Positions 7,216 to 15,378 of a stretch of 17,394 bases of DNA are shown one piece after another. Source of the stretch: Clostridia bacterium. GTDB lineage: Bacteria > Bacillota > Clostridia > TANB77 > CAG-508. Every line of letters starts with the position of its first letter. Positions within the stretch are counted from its first letter, which is position 1. The stretch is taken from positions 1 through 17,394 of the forward strand of contig JAAVXQ010000126.1 in NCBI GenBank assembly GCA_022790685.1, read 5' to 3'. Both the position numbers and the translations under genes were made by a program. A model generated the notes under the pieces. That model saw only the letters and a program-made list of their open reading frames with translations, did no database searches and was not told the DNA's origin.

Positions 7216-7244
7216 TTGTCTTTTTTTGTTGTTTTATATAAAAT
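7216..7244 (+). promoter_or_regulatory. Candidate promoter of the DUF4912-GH57-ylbF operon
   Basis: TTGTCT (7216-7221) and TAAAAT (7239-7244) are separated by 17 bases, fitting a housekeeping promoter. It would give a leader of about 80 bases before the ATG at 7331. AT-rich background lowers confidence. Confidence 0.35.
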
Positions 7245-7330
7245 AGAATATATGTTAAAAAAAGCGATAATAATATAAAAAAATAAGTATAAAGAAGAAG
7301 TGTTTAATTTTACTAAGGAGGAAAAAATTA

Positions 7331-8521
7331 ATGTCTAAAAAAGAAAATGCAGTAGAAAGAAATAGCAAGGTAGATAGTGTAAAAAAAGCTAAAGTGGTAC
7401 AAAATAATACTAATAAAAGTAAAGAGACGGCAAAAAAATCTACTACTTCAAATAGCAAGAATAAACTAACTAAAAATACTAAAGCTACTAATAATAGTAA
7501 ACTTAAGAAGGTTGTAGAAAAAAATACTAATAAAGCAGCTAAGCCATCTCAAACAACAAAAGTATCACAAAGTAAAACTTCTAAAAACTCCTTAAATACT
7601 AAAAAAGTAAAAGAGCAGAAAGTAGAAAATAAAAATGTTAAGCAGATGCCAAAAAATAAAGAGATGGTGTCTAAAAAAACAGGAAAAGAATTAGTAGAAT
7701 TAAACAAAAAAAATAAAGTAAAAGAAGAAACAATAATTGAAAAAATAAAAAGCTTTTTAGCAAAAATAGCTGAAATGCAAGAAGAAGCAAGAAAAGAAAT
7801 TGCTGAGATAAAAGAAAGTGTAAAGATAAAGAAAGAAAAAGTAGAATCTGAAAAAAATAGAGAAGAAATTTCTAAAAATAACTCAACAAATTATTTATTA
7901 GAATATTATGATTTACCATATAGATATAATGAAACAACTGTAAAAATACTTGCTCAAACACCAAAAAGACTATTTGTGTATTGGGACTTATCAGATAGTG
8001 ATAGATTAAAATATGTTAAATCTTTTGGAGATAATTTCTTTGTAGAAACTTATCCTGTGCTTTTACTATGTAATGAAGAGAAAAAATATGTAAGAGAAAT
8101 TGCTATAAATGATTTTGCTAATAGTTGGTATATAGATATAGATGATCCAAAAACAAAATATTCTATTCAATTAGGTAGAAAATTTAAATCAAGACCAGAA
8201 ATTGTAAATATGGCTATATTTAAAGAAGAAAATATTGTTCTTAAAACAGATTATTTGCCAATCGTAATGTCTAATAAAATAGAAGCACCAAACGATCATA
8301 TTTTATTTGAAAATTTTAACCCTAAAATTACCTTTAGAAATGTAAAAACAAATCAAGAAACTGTAAAAGATATTAGTACTTTTGATAAGAAAATTTCAAA
8401 AGCATTTAACTTAGATAGCTTTTATAATGTATATAAAGAACTTTATAAGGATGGAATTGAAAAGGGCATGTTTGATTTGAATAATCCAACATCAGGAATG
8501 ACAAGTTCATCATTCAAATAA
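7331..8521 (+). CDS. DUF4912-domain protein with long lysine-rich N-terminus
   Basis: DUF4912 has no established function. Residues 1 to about 130 are low complexity, rich in Lys, Asn, Ser and Thr (for example KKAKVVQNNTNKSKETAKKS), strongly basic and probably disordered. Residues 131-178 are a charged heptad-like helix (EKIKSFLAKIAEMQEEARKE), a likely coiled coil. From about 186 to 340 comes the DUF4912 region: YYDLPYRYNETTVKILAQTP, KRLFVYWDLSD (the conserved YW at 217-218), SWYIDIDDP and YSIQLGRKF. It has no signal peptide or membrane helix, so it should be cytosolic. AAGGAGG at 7315-7321 is a strong ribosome binding site. The GH57 branching-enzyme gene begins 16 bases after its stop, suggesting a tightly coupled role, perhaps binding glucan or scaffolding enzymes. 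The basic tail could instead bind nucleic acid or another polyanion. Domain call fairly sure, function unknown. Confidence 0.82.
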   Translation: MSKKENAVERNSKVDSVKKAKVVQNNTNKSKETAKKSTTSNSKNKLTKNTKATNNSKLKKVVEKNTNKAAKPSQTTKVSQSKTSKNSLNTKKVKEQKVENKNVKQMPKNKEMVSKKTGKELVELNKKNKVKEETIIEKIKSFLAKIAEMQEEARKEIAEIKESVKIKKEKVESEKNREEISKNNSTNYLLEYYDLPYRYNETTVKILAQTPKRLFVYWDLSDSDRLKYVKSFGDNFFVETYPVLLLCNEEKKYVREIAINDFANSWYIDIDDPKTKYSIQLGRKFKSRPEIVNMAIFKEENIVLKTDYLPIVMSNKIEAPNDHILFENFNPKITFRNVKTNQETVKDISTFDKKISKAFNLDSFYNVYKELYKDGIEKGMFDLNNPTSGMTSSSFK

Positions 8522-8537
8522 AATTAAGGAGAATTAA

Positions 8538-10127
8538 ATGAAAAACGTAAAAGGATATGTTAACTTTGTATTACATGCACATCTGCCATACATCCACCAT
8601 CCAGAATGTGATACTTACTTAGAAGAGGAATGGTTATTTGAAGCTATATCAGAAACTTATATTCCACTACTATTAAATTTTAAAAAATTAGAAGAAGAAA
8701 AAGTGGATTTTAGGATAACAATGACAATGACACCACCGCTTTTAAATATGCTAGATAATGAACTATTACAAGAAAGATATATTAAATATTTAAATAAACA
8801 TATAGAACTATGTGAAAAAGAAGTAAAAAGAACAACTTATGATTCAAGATTAAATAGATTATCTCATTATTATTTAGATAGATATACTAATGATTTACAT
8901 GTTTTTAAAGATATATATGAATGTAATATAATTACAGGATTTAAGCATTTTCAAGATATAGGTGTTTTAGAAATAATTACTTGTGGGGCAACACATGGGT
9001 ATTTTCCAATACTATATGTAAATGAAAAAACAGTAAGAGCGCAAATTGCAGTTGGAGTGCAAACATATGAAAGATTTTTTGGAAAAAAACCAAGGGGAAT
9101 TTGGCTTCCTGAATGTGGTTATGTTCCAGAAGCTGATAAATATTTAAAAGAATTTGGAATTGAATATGTAATAACAGAAACACATGGACTTTTATATGCT
9201 GATCCAACGCCTATTTATGGAACATATACACCAATAGTTTCACATGGCGGTGTTGTTGCATTTGCAAGAGATTTAGAATCTTCTAGACAAGTATGGAGTT
9301 CTATTATAGGATATCCAGGAGATTATAATTATAGAGAATTTTATAGAGATATAGGATATGAGGCAGATTATGATTATATAAAACCATATATAGCTTGCAA
9401 TGGAGTAAGAGTAAATACAGGTATAAAATATTATAGAATAACAGGAAAAACTGAAGCAAAAGATTATTATGATGTTCAGTGGGCAATGGATTCTGCTGAA
9501 AGGCAGGCTGGACACTTCTTAAATTGTAGAAATGAACAAATGGAAGAATTATCTAGTTATATGCATGTTCCTCCAATAATCACATGTCCCTATGATGCAG
9601 AACTTTATGGACATTGGTGGTATGAGGGTCCTTATTGGTTATATATATTATTTAAAAAGATTTATTATGATGAGTGCAATTTTAAATTAATAACACCCTC
9701 AGAATATATAGACAAATATCCAGAAATGCAAGTTTCTACACCATGTAGATCAAGTTGGGGAGCAAATGGATATAGTGAAGTTTGGTTAAATGAAACAAAT
9801 GACTATGCACATAGACATCTTCATAAAGCAGGAGATAGAATGTGTGAACTAGCATATATGTTTCCAAATGAAGGCGATACTTTAAGAAGACAAGCTTTAA
9901 ACCAATGTGCAAGAGAATTACTTTTAGCACAAAGTAGCGATTGGTTATTTATAATAACCAATGGAACAATGGTTGAATATGCGCATAAAGCAATAAAAGA
10001 CCACATTGGAAGATTTACAAAATTATATTATCAAATAAAAAAAGATAATATTGATGCTAAATATTTATTAGATGTGTTTGATAAAGATGATATTTTTCCA
10101 GATATAGATTACATGATTTATTATTAA
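8538..10127 (+). CDS. GH57 1,4-alpha-glucan branching enzyme (DUF1957 type)
   Basis: GH57 branching enzymes cut an alpha-1,4 glucan chain and rejoin it as an alpha-1,6 branch. The catalytic barrel is complete: HAHLPY with H13 and H15, the WLPECGY motif with nucleophile E192, and YDAELYGHWWYEGP with acid/base D353. These positions match the known branching enzymes closely. The motif S-W-G-x-x-G-Y-S-E-V-W-L-N followed by NDYAHRHLHKAGDRM marks the helical C-terminal part typical of this subgroup and distinguishes it from GH57 amylases. Length (529) is normal. AAGGAG lies just upstream of the ATG. It sits between the DUF4912 and ylbF genes in one operon and opposite a GT4 synthase, a sensible partner supplying linear chains. 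The substrate is inferred from family, not proven. No classical GH13 glgB appears in the window. Confidence 0.92.
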   Translation: MKNVKGYVNFVLHAHLPYIHHPECDTYLEEEWLFEAISETYIPLLLNFKKLEEEKVDFRITMTMTPPLLNMLDNELLQERYIKYLNKHIELCEKEVKRTTYDSRLNRLSHYYLDRYTNDLHVFKDIYECNIITGFKHFQDIGVLEIITCGATHGYFPILYVNEKTVRAQIAVGVQTYERFFGKKPRGIWLPECGYVPEADKYLKEFGIEYVITETHGLLYADPTPIYGTYTPIVSHGGVVAFARDLESSRQVWSSIIGYPGDYNYREFYRDIGYEADYDYIKPYIACNGVRVNTGIKYYRITGKTEAKDYYDVQWAMDSAERQAGHFLNCRNEQMEELSSYMHVPPIITCPYDAELYGHWWYEGPYWLYILFKKIYYDECNFKLITPSEYIDKYPEMQVSTPCRSSWGANGYSEVWLNETNDYAHRHLHKAGDRMCELAYMFPNEGDTLRRQALNQCARELLLAQSSDWLFIITNGTMVEYAHKAIKDHIGRFTKLYYQIKKDNIDAKYLLDVFDKDDIFPDIDYMIYY

Positions 10128-10150
10128 TAGAAGAAAAGGAGAACTAAAAG

Positions 10151-10486
10151 ATGACTGTATATGATGAAGCAAATAATTTAGCTCGTGCAATTAAAGAATC
10201 TAAAGAATATCTTGAATATAAAGAAATTAAACAAAATTTATTTCAAAATCCTGAACTTAAAAATCAAGTCGAGGAATTTGAAAAAATAAGATATGAAGAG
10301 CAACTTTTAGCACTTCAAGGAGAAGCTCAATCAGAAGAAAAAATGAAAAAATTGCAAGAGTTATATTCAATTTTAGTAAAAAATCCTGATGTCAAAGAGT
10401 TTTTTGATAAAGAAGTTAGATTTAATGTTATGATAGCTGATGTAAATAAAATAATAGGTGAAGCTATTAAAGATGTTTTAAAATAA
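10151..10486 (+). CDS. YlbF/YmcA-family protein
   Basis: Small helical proteins of this family include YlbF and YmcA of Bacillus, which with YaaT form a complex that modulates RNase Y and affects competence, biofilm formation and sporulation. The 111 residues read as a helical hairpin protein: YDEANNLARAIKESKEY, the typical NPELKNQVEEFEKIRYEEQ, then MKKLQELYSILVKNPDVKEFFDKEVRFNVMIADVNKIIGEAI. There is no cysteine anywhere, so it lacks the C-terminal iron-sulfur-binding cysteines reported for the B. subtilis Y-complex, and it is shorter than B. subtilis YlbF. It may therefore be a family member with another job. It starts 23 bases after the branching-enzyme stop with a ribosome binding site, and is the last gene of the operon. 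The family call is solid; the specific orthologue is not. Confidence 0.85.
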   Translation: MTVYDEANNLARAIKESKEYLEYKEIKQNLFQNPELKNQVEEFEKIRYEEQLLALQGEAQSEEKMKKLQELYSILVKNPDVKEFFDKEVRFNVMIADVNKIIGEAIKDVLK

Positions 10487-10518
10487 TAATCAAAAATTAA
10501 TATATGAAATAGAGGTAA

Positions 10519-10612
10519 AATAAAAGTCGATATAAAATATGTTTAGTTACAGACAATATGGTATAACCATAGATAAGTTTTTAGCTAAATATATTTTATA
10601 TCGACTTTTATT
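10519..10612. repeat. 31-bp inverted repeat with inner hairpin, probable terminator or small mobile remnant
   Basis: Left arm 10519-10549 pairs with right arm 10582-10612 over 31 positions, with only two G-U wobbles as RNA. The 32-nt loop contains a perfect 6-bp hairpin (tatggt at 10557-10562, accata at 10566-10571). The outer part (aaaagtcga ... tcgactttt) can act as a bidirectional terminator between ylbF and recJ. Its length is far beyond the 9-17 bp stems elsewhere in the window, and no clean long T-tract follows. A miniature inverted-repeat element is the alternative. Confidence 0.7.
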
Positions 10613-10724
10613 AATTAATGAATAGTGCTAATTTAAAAAGAATGATTTTATTTTGTAAAAAAACTATGATTTTTTATTAAAATAGTATATAATATTTCCA
10701 AATATTGTATTTTAGGAGAAAAGG

Positions 10725-12413
10725 ATGAATAAAAAATGGGAATTTTATAATTCTGATAAAAATAAAATTGAAGAAATTATGACAAAACATGGTGTATCAG
10801 AATTACTGGCAACAGTATTAGTAAATAGAGAAATAACAGATGACGAAGAGATAAAAGTGTTTTTAAATCCAACAAGATCAGATTTTCATGATCCATATCT
10901 AATGCCAGATATGCAAAAAGCTGTAAATAGAATAATAAAAGCAATAGAAAATAATGAAAAAGTTATGATTTATGGAGATTATGATGTTGATGGAATAACA
11001 AGTATAACAGTATTAAAAAAATATTTAAAAGAAAGAGGGCTTTTAGCAGGTCATAGAATTCCAAATAGATTAAAAGAAGGATATGGACTAAATGAAACTG
11101 CTATTAGAGAAATTGCAAATCAAGGATATAAATTGATTATTACTGTAGACTGTGGAATATCTGGAAATAATGAGATTGATTTAGCATATAGTTTAGGAAT
11201 GGAAGTTGTAGTAACAGATCATCATGAACCACTAGAAATACTTCCAAATGCATTGGCAATTATAGATTGCAAGAGAAAAGATAACAAATATCCTTTTAAA
11301 AGTTTAGCAGGAGTTGGAGTGGTTTTTAAACTTATACAAGCGATAAATATTAAGCTAGGTTTAGATGAAAAAGAATATTTAAAATATTTAGATATTGTTT
11401 CTATAGGAACAATATCAGATATAGTACCATTAGTGGACGAAAATAGAGTAATTGCAAAATTAGGACTTAAACTTGCAGAGGTTACAAAAATTCCAGGTCT
11501 TAAATCCTTGCTTATATCAGCTGGATATAAAGAGGTAAACTCGAATACAGTGTCTTTTGGAATTGCTCCTAGAATAAATGCTTGTGGAAGAATGGGGCAT
11601 GAGGAAGAAGCTTTAAATTTGTTTTTAACAGAAAATTTAGTAGAAGCAAATAAAATCACAGAAAATTTAAATAAATATAACAGAGAAAGACAAGAAATAG
11701 AAAAAAGAATTTTTGAAGAAGCAACTCAAAAAATAGAAAAAGAAAAACTAAAAAATAATAATGCAATAGTAGTAGGTTCAGAAAACTGGCATCATGGAGT
11801 AATAGGAATAGTTGCATCAAAAATAACAGATTTATATTTTAAGCCTAGCATATTAGTCTGTTTTGAAGGAGAAAGTGGTAATGGGTCAGGTAGAAGTATA
11901 CCAGGTTTTGATTTACATGAAGCTCTTTGCAAGTCTAGCGAATATCTAGAAAAATATGGCGGGCATGAAATGGCTGTTGGTTTAAGTGTAAATAAAAGCA
12001 AATTTAAAGAATTTTCAAAAAGATTTGAAAAAATAGCAGAAGAAGAAAATACTGATGAAATAACACCTGTAATAAAAGTAGATAAAGAAATAGCTTTAAA
12101 AGATATAAAACTTCAAAATGTGGATGATCTTAAATTATTAGAACCTTTTGGAGAATCTAATAAAATGCCAATATTTATATATAAAAACTTAAAAATAGAT
12201 TCAATAAGAGCGCTGTCAGAAGGAAAGCATCTGAAATTAACTCTTAAAGATAATAATTCAATAATAAATGCAATAGGCTTTAATATGGGCGAATATGCTG
12301 AGGAATATCAGTTAGGAGATAAAATAGACGTAATAGGAATTTTAGAAGTAAATTCATTTAATGGAGAAAAAAATATACAAATTAATATGAAAGATATAAG
12401 AAGATCATATTAA
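10725..12413 (+). CDS. recJ: Single-stranded-DNA-specific exonuclease RecJ
   Basis: RecJ degrades single-stranded DNA 5' to 3' with Mn2+ or Mg2+ in recombination and mismatch or base-excision repair. All DHH-family motifs are present: DYDVDG at residues 85-90, VDCGISGNNEID, the DHH triad at 165-167 (TDHHEP), SIGTISDIVPL, then the DHHA1 block ENWHHGVIGIVASKI, GSGRSIPGFDL and YGGHEMAVGL. A C-terminal OB-like region (LLEPFGESNKMPIF, then INMKDIRRSY) ends the protein. At 562 residues it is the compact form, lacking the extra C-terminal domain of the longer Bacillus enzyme. A GGAGA site precedes the ATG, and a possible -10 (TATAAT, 10688-10693) lies upstream without a clear -35. It begins the recJ-relA-MBL-hisS unit. 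Confidence 0.96.
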   Translation: MNKKWEFYNSDKNKIEEIMTKHGVSELLATVLVNREITDDEEIKVFLNPTRSDFHDPYLMPDMQKAVNRIIKAIENNEKVMIYGDYDVDGITSITVLKKYLKERGLLAGHRIPNRLKEGYGLNETAIREIANQGYKLIITVDCGISGNNEIDLAYSLGMEVVVTDHHEPLEILPNALAIIDCKRKDNKYPFKSLAGVGVVFKLIQAINIKLGLDEKEYLKYLDIVSIGTISDIVPLVDENRVIAKLGLKLAEVTKIPGLKSLLISAGYKEVNSNTVSFGIAPRINACGRMGHEEEALNLFLTENLVEANKITENLNKYNRERQEIEKRIFEEATQKIEKEKLKNNNAIVVGSENWHHGVIGIVASKITDLYFKPSILVCFEGESGNGSGRSIPGFDLHEALCKSSEYLEKYGGHEMAVGLSVNKSKFKEFSKRFEKIAEEENTDEITPVIKVDKEIALKDIKLQNVDDLKLLEPFGESNKMPIFIYKNLKIDSIRALSEGKHLKLTLKDNNSIINAIGFNMGEYAEEYQLGDKIDVIGILEVNSFNGEKNIQINMKDIRRSY

Positions 12414-12476
12414 ATGAATTTTAAAATAGCAAGCTAAAGGATTTATAAACTTAAAGAAGCAATAGGGGGACTTACT

Positions 12477-14675
12477 ATGTCAGAAATAAAAGAAATAACA
12501 ATAGAGGATATAATAAAAAAGCAAAAAGAAAATTATGCTGGTGCAGATATAGAACTTATAAAAAAAGCATATAATTTTGCTAAAGAAAATCATGGAAATC
12601 AATTAAGGAAATCAGGTGAACCATATCTTATACATCCAATGAATGTTGCATATATATTAGCAAATTTAGAATTAGATGACGAAACTTTATGTGCTGCACT
12701 TTTACATGATGTTGTAGAAGATACACCAGTTACACATGAAGATTTAATAGAAGAATTTGGAGAAGCAATTGCAGAGATGGTTGCTGGTGTTACAAAATTA
12801 GGAACTTTAAGATATACAACCTTAGAGGAACAACAAGTAGAAAATTATAGAAAAATGTTTTTAGCTATGGGAAAAGATATAAGAGTTATTCTTATAAAAC
12901 TTGCAGATAGACTTCATAATATGAGAACTCTTAAATTTTTAACAAGAGATAGACAGATTGCAAATGCAAAAGAAACTATGGATTTATATGCACCTTTAGC
13001 CAATAGACTTGGTATTTATTCTTTAAAATGGGAATTAGAAGATTTATCTTTCAAGTATTTATATCCAGAAGAATATCATGAAATTGTTGTAGGCTTAGAT
13101 AGAAAAAGAGAAGAAAGACTTACTTTTATTGAAAAAATAAAAGACGATTTAAGTTTAGAAATAAAAAATGAAAACATAAAAGCAGATGTAACAGGAAGAG
13201 CAAAGCATTTATATAGTATTTATAGAAAAATGCAAAGAGATAATAAAACCTTAGATCAGATTTATGACTTATTTGCTCTTAGAATACTTGTTGATAATGT
13301 TAAAGATTGCTATGCTGTACTAGGAATTGTTCATGAAATGTATACACCAATGCCTGGTAGATTTAAAGATTATATAGCTGTTCCAAAAAAGAACATGTAT
13401 CAATCTATACATACAACTCTTTTAGGTCAAAAAGGAACACCTTTTGAAGTTCAAATTCGTACTTGGGACATGCATAGAACTGCAGAATTTGGTATTGCTG
13501 CACATTGGGCATACAAAGAAGCTAGCAATAAAGGAACAAAACAGACAGTAGTAGTAAATGAGGATAAACTTTCGTGGCTTAGAGAGACACTAGAATGGCA
13601 AAAAAATACAGAAAATGCTAATGAATTTTTAAATACATTAAAAACAGAACTTTTTGAAGATGAAGTATATATTTTTACACCAAAAGGAATGATAAAAGTT
13701 CTTCCAAAAGGCGCAACTCCAATTGATTTTGCGTATTCTATACATGAACAAATAGGTCATAAAATGGTAGGCTGTAAGATAAATAGCAAAATGATGCCTA
13801 TTATAACTCCACTTAGAAATGGAGATATAGTAGAAATACTTACCTCTGACCAATCTAAAGGACCAAGCCGTGATTGGCTTAAATTTGTCAAAAGTTCTTC
13901 TGCAAAGACAAGAATAAATCAATGGTTTAAAAAAGCTCAAAGGGAAGAAAATATAGAAAAAGGAAAAGACTTAGTAGAAAAGGAAATAAAAAAATTAGGA
14001 ATGAAATATTCAGACCTAATGAAACAAGAATGGATAAATTTAGCTTTAGAAAGATATAAATTTGCAGGAGTAGATGACTTATTTGCCAGCATAGGTTTTG
14101 GTGGAATATCTGTAAACAAACTTATAGCAAGGCTTTTAGATGAATATAGAAAAGAACATGAAGAAGAAGATTTAGAACAAAAAATTGAAGAACTTGCAAC
14201 TGCAAAGCCAGTAATAACAAAAACTTCAAAAACAGGTGTTGTGGTTAAAGGAATTGATAATTGTTTAGTAAAACTTTCAAAATGTTGTAATCCGCTTCCA
14301 GGAGATGAGATAATAGGTTATATAACTAAAGGAAGAGGGGTATCAGTTCACCGTACAGATTGCACAAATGTTAATGACTTATTGAATGAAGAAAACAGAA
14401 TGATTGATGTATATTGGGTTGACGATATAAATGGTTCTTATAATGTTGAGATAGAAATTTTAGCAAATGATAGAACAGGTCTTTTAAAAGATGTTATTAA
14501 ACAAGTAGAAAATGCAAAATTAAAAATAGTAGGGATAAATTCAAGAACCACTAAAGAAAATATTGCTATAATAAACATATCTATAGATTTAGAAAATATA
14601 GATACATTAAATAAGATTATACATTCACTAAGAAACATAGAAAATGTATATGAAGTTACAAGAAAAAGAAGTTAA
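12477..14675 (+). CDS. relA: Bifunctional (p)ppGpp synthetase/hydrolase Rel
   Basis: This enzyme makes and removes the stringent-response alarmone (p)ppGpp and acts at the ribosome. Domain order is canonical. The HD hydrolase has H53, H77-D78 and D144 all present (LIHPMN, LLHDVVEDT, LADRLHNMRTL). The synthetase shows R241, K243, D264 and the acidic residue near 324 (EVQIRTWDMHRTAEFG). The motif RFKD at 295-298 is the form seen in bifunctional enzymes, against EFDD in synthesis-only RelA. TGS follows at about 394-455 (VYIFTPKG...PKGATPIDFAYSIH), then a conserved-cysteine region (LSKCCNPLPGDEI) and a C-terminal ACT domain (about 655-730). At 732 residues it is full length. AGGGGGA lies upstream of the ATG. 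It follows recJ by 63 bases and precedes the MBL hydrolase by 20. Both activities should be intact. Confidence 0.97.
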   Translation: MSEIKEITIEDIIKKQKENYAGADIELIKKAYNFAKENHGNQLRKSGEPYLIHPMNVAYILANLELDDETLCAALLHDVVEDTPVTHEDLIEEFGEAIAEMVAGVTKLGTLRYTTLEEQQVENYRKMFLAMGKDIRVILIKLADRLHNMRTLKFLTRDRQIANAKETMDLYAPLANRLGIYSLKWELEDLSFKYLYPEEYHEIVVGLDRKREERLTFIEKIKDDLSLEIKNENIKADVTGRAKHLYSIYRKMQRDNKTLDQIYDLFALRILVDNVKDCYAVLGIVHEMYTPMPGRFKDYIAVPKKNMYQSIHTTLLGQKGTPFEVQIRTWDMHRTAEFGIAAHWAYKEASNKGTKQTVVVNEDKLSWLRETLEWQKNTENANEFLNTLKTELFEDEVYIFTPKGMIKVLPKGATPIDFAYSIHEQIGHKMVGCKINSKMMPIITPLRNGDIVEILTSDQSKGPSRDWLKFVKSSSAKTRINQWFKKAQREENIEKGKDLVEKEIKKLGMKYSDLMKQEWINLALERYKFAGVDDLFASIGFGGISVNKLIARLLDEYRKEHEEEDLEQKIEELATAKPVITKTSKTGVVVKGIDNCLVKLSKCCNPLPGDEIIGYITKGRGVSVHRTDCTNVNDLLNEENRMIDVYWVDDINGSYNVEIEILANDRTGLLKDVIKQVENAKLKIVGINSRTTKENIAIINISIDLENIDTLNKIIHSLRNIENVYEVTRKRS

Positions 14676-14695
14676 TTTTAGAAAAGAGGATACAA

Positions 14696-15346
14696 ATGAT
14701 ATTAAAAAGAATTCAAGTTAAAACAGGACAAGAGGGACTTTTAACTAATTCATATATTATATGTGATGAGCAAACTAAAGAAACTATTCTTATAGATCCA
14801 GGTGGAGAGCCAGAAAGAATTATAGAAGTATTAGATATATTAGAAGCTAAATTAAAATATATATTTTTAACACACTGTCATGCAGATCATATAGGTGGAA
14901 TTAATCAAGTAAAAACTGCAAAAGGTGGAAAGATTTTAGTTAGTAGGGATGATAGTGAAGGATTATATAATGAAGAAATAAGTTTAGCATATTATATAAA
15001 TATGGAAAATCCTGAATTAGAAGCTGATTCAAGAATAGACGATGGAGATTTAATTCATATAGGAGATATAGAATTTAAAGTATTACTTACACCAGGACAT
15101 ACAAAAGGAGGAGTTTGTTTGTATTCTGAAAAAGAAGGGTTAGTTTTTACAGGAGATACTATTTTTTCGGGAACTTGGGGAAGAACAGATCTTCCTACAG
15201 GAGATTTTGTCTCTTTAATGAATTCTATAGAAAAGAAACTTATGGTACTTCCAGATGAGACAATTGTATATCCAGGACATGGAAGAATTACTATGATACA
15301 AGATGAAAAAAATATATATTTAGAACTAAGAGAAAAAGATTTTTAA
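14696..15346 (+). CDS. MBL-fold metallo-hydrolase, glyoxalase II-like
   Basis: A single-domain metallo-beta-lactamase-fold hydrolase. The dinuclear metal ligands are complete: H60-x-H62-x-D64-H65 (THCHADHIGG), H135 (LTPGHTKGG), D154 (FTGDTIFSG) and H195 (YPGHGRIT). The motif G-T-W-G-R-T-D-L after the D154 loop is typical of the glyoxalase-II-like subgroup common in Firmicutes. However, the C-terminal glutathione-binding domain of true GloB is absent, and many such organisms lack glutathione, so the substrate is unknown. Length of 216 residues is standard for the short form. AGAGGA lies eight bases before the ATG. Its position between relA and hisS recurs in low-GC Gram-positives, which suggests an old operon rather than a shared pathway. 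Confidence 0.9.
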   Translation: MILKRIQVKTGQEGLLTNSYIICDEQTKETILIDPGGEPERIIEVLDILEAKLKYIFLTHCHADHIGGINQVKTAKGGKILVSRDDSEGLYNEEISLAYYINMENPELEADSRIDDGDLIHIGDIEFKVLLTPGHTKGGVCLYSEKEGLVFTGDTIFSGTWGRTDLPTGDFVSLMNSIEKKLMVLPDETIVYPGHGRITMIQDEKNIYLELREKDF

Positions 15347-15378
15347 GATATTAAATGCATATTATAAAGGAGAGAGAA

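Larger units (their letters stand above)
6696..7330. other. 635-base AT-rich divergent intergenic region
   Basis: This region separates the minus-strand glycosyltransferase from the plus-strand DUF4912 operon and must carry both promoters. It is dense in A and T runs and has no convincing coding frame. Visible structure includes three 11-bp tandem units at 6977-7009, a 10-bp direct repeat (tttgtcaagt) at 6812-6821 and 7029-7038 that reads CTTGACA on minus, and a slightly more GC-rich patch near 7065-7095 with two tacaag motifs. The CTTGACA motifs resemble -35 hexamers for the glycosyltransferase, but neither has a good -10 at the proper distance. No terminator-like hairpin was found in it. 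Confidence 0.6.

Noticed and set aside
6696..7330. Origin of replication or CRISPR array in the large AT-rich spacer
   Set aside because: No clustered DnaA boxes and no evenly spaced repeat-spacer pattern; the only tandem repeat is three 11-bp units without spacers.
15347..15378. T-box or other histidine-responsive leader before hisS
   Set aside because: Only 32 bases separate the MBL gene stop from the hisS start, leaving no room for such a structure.
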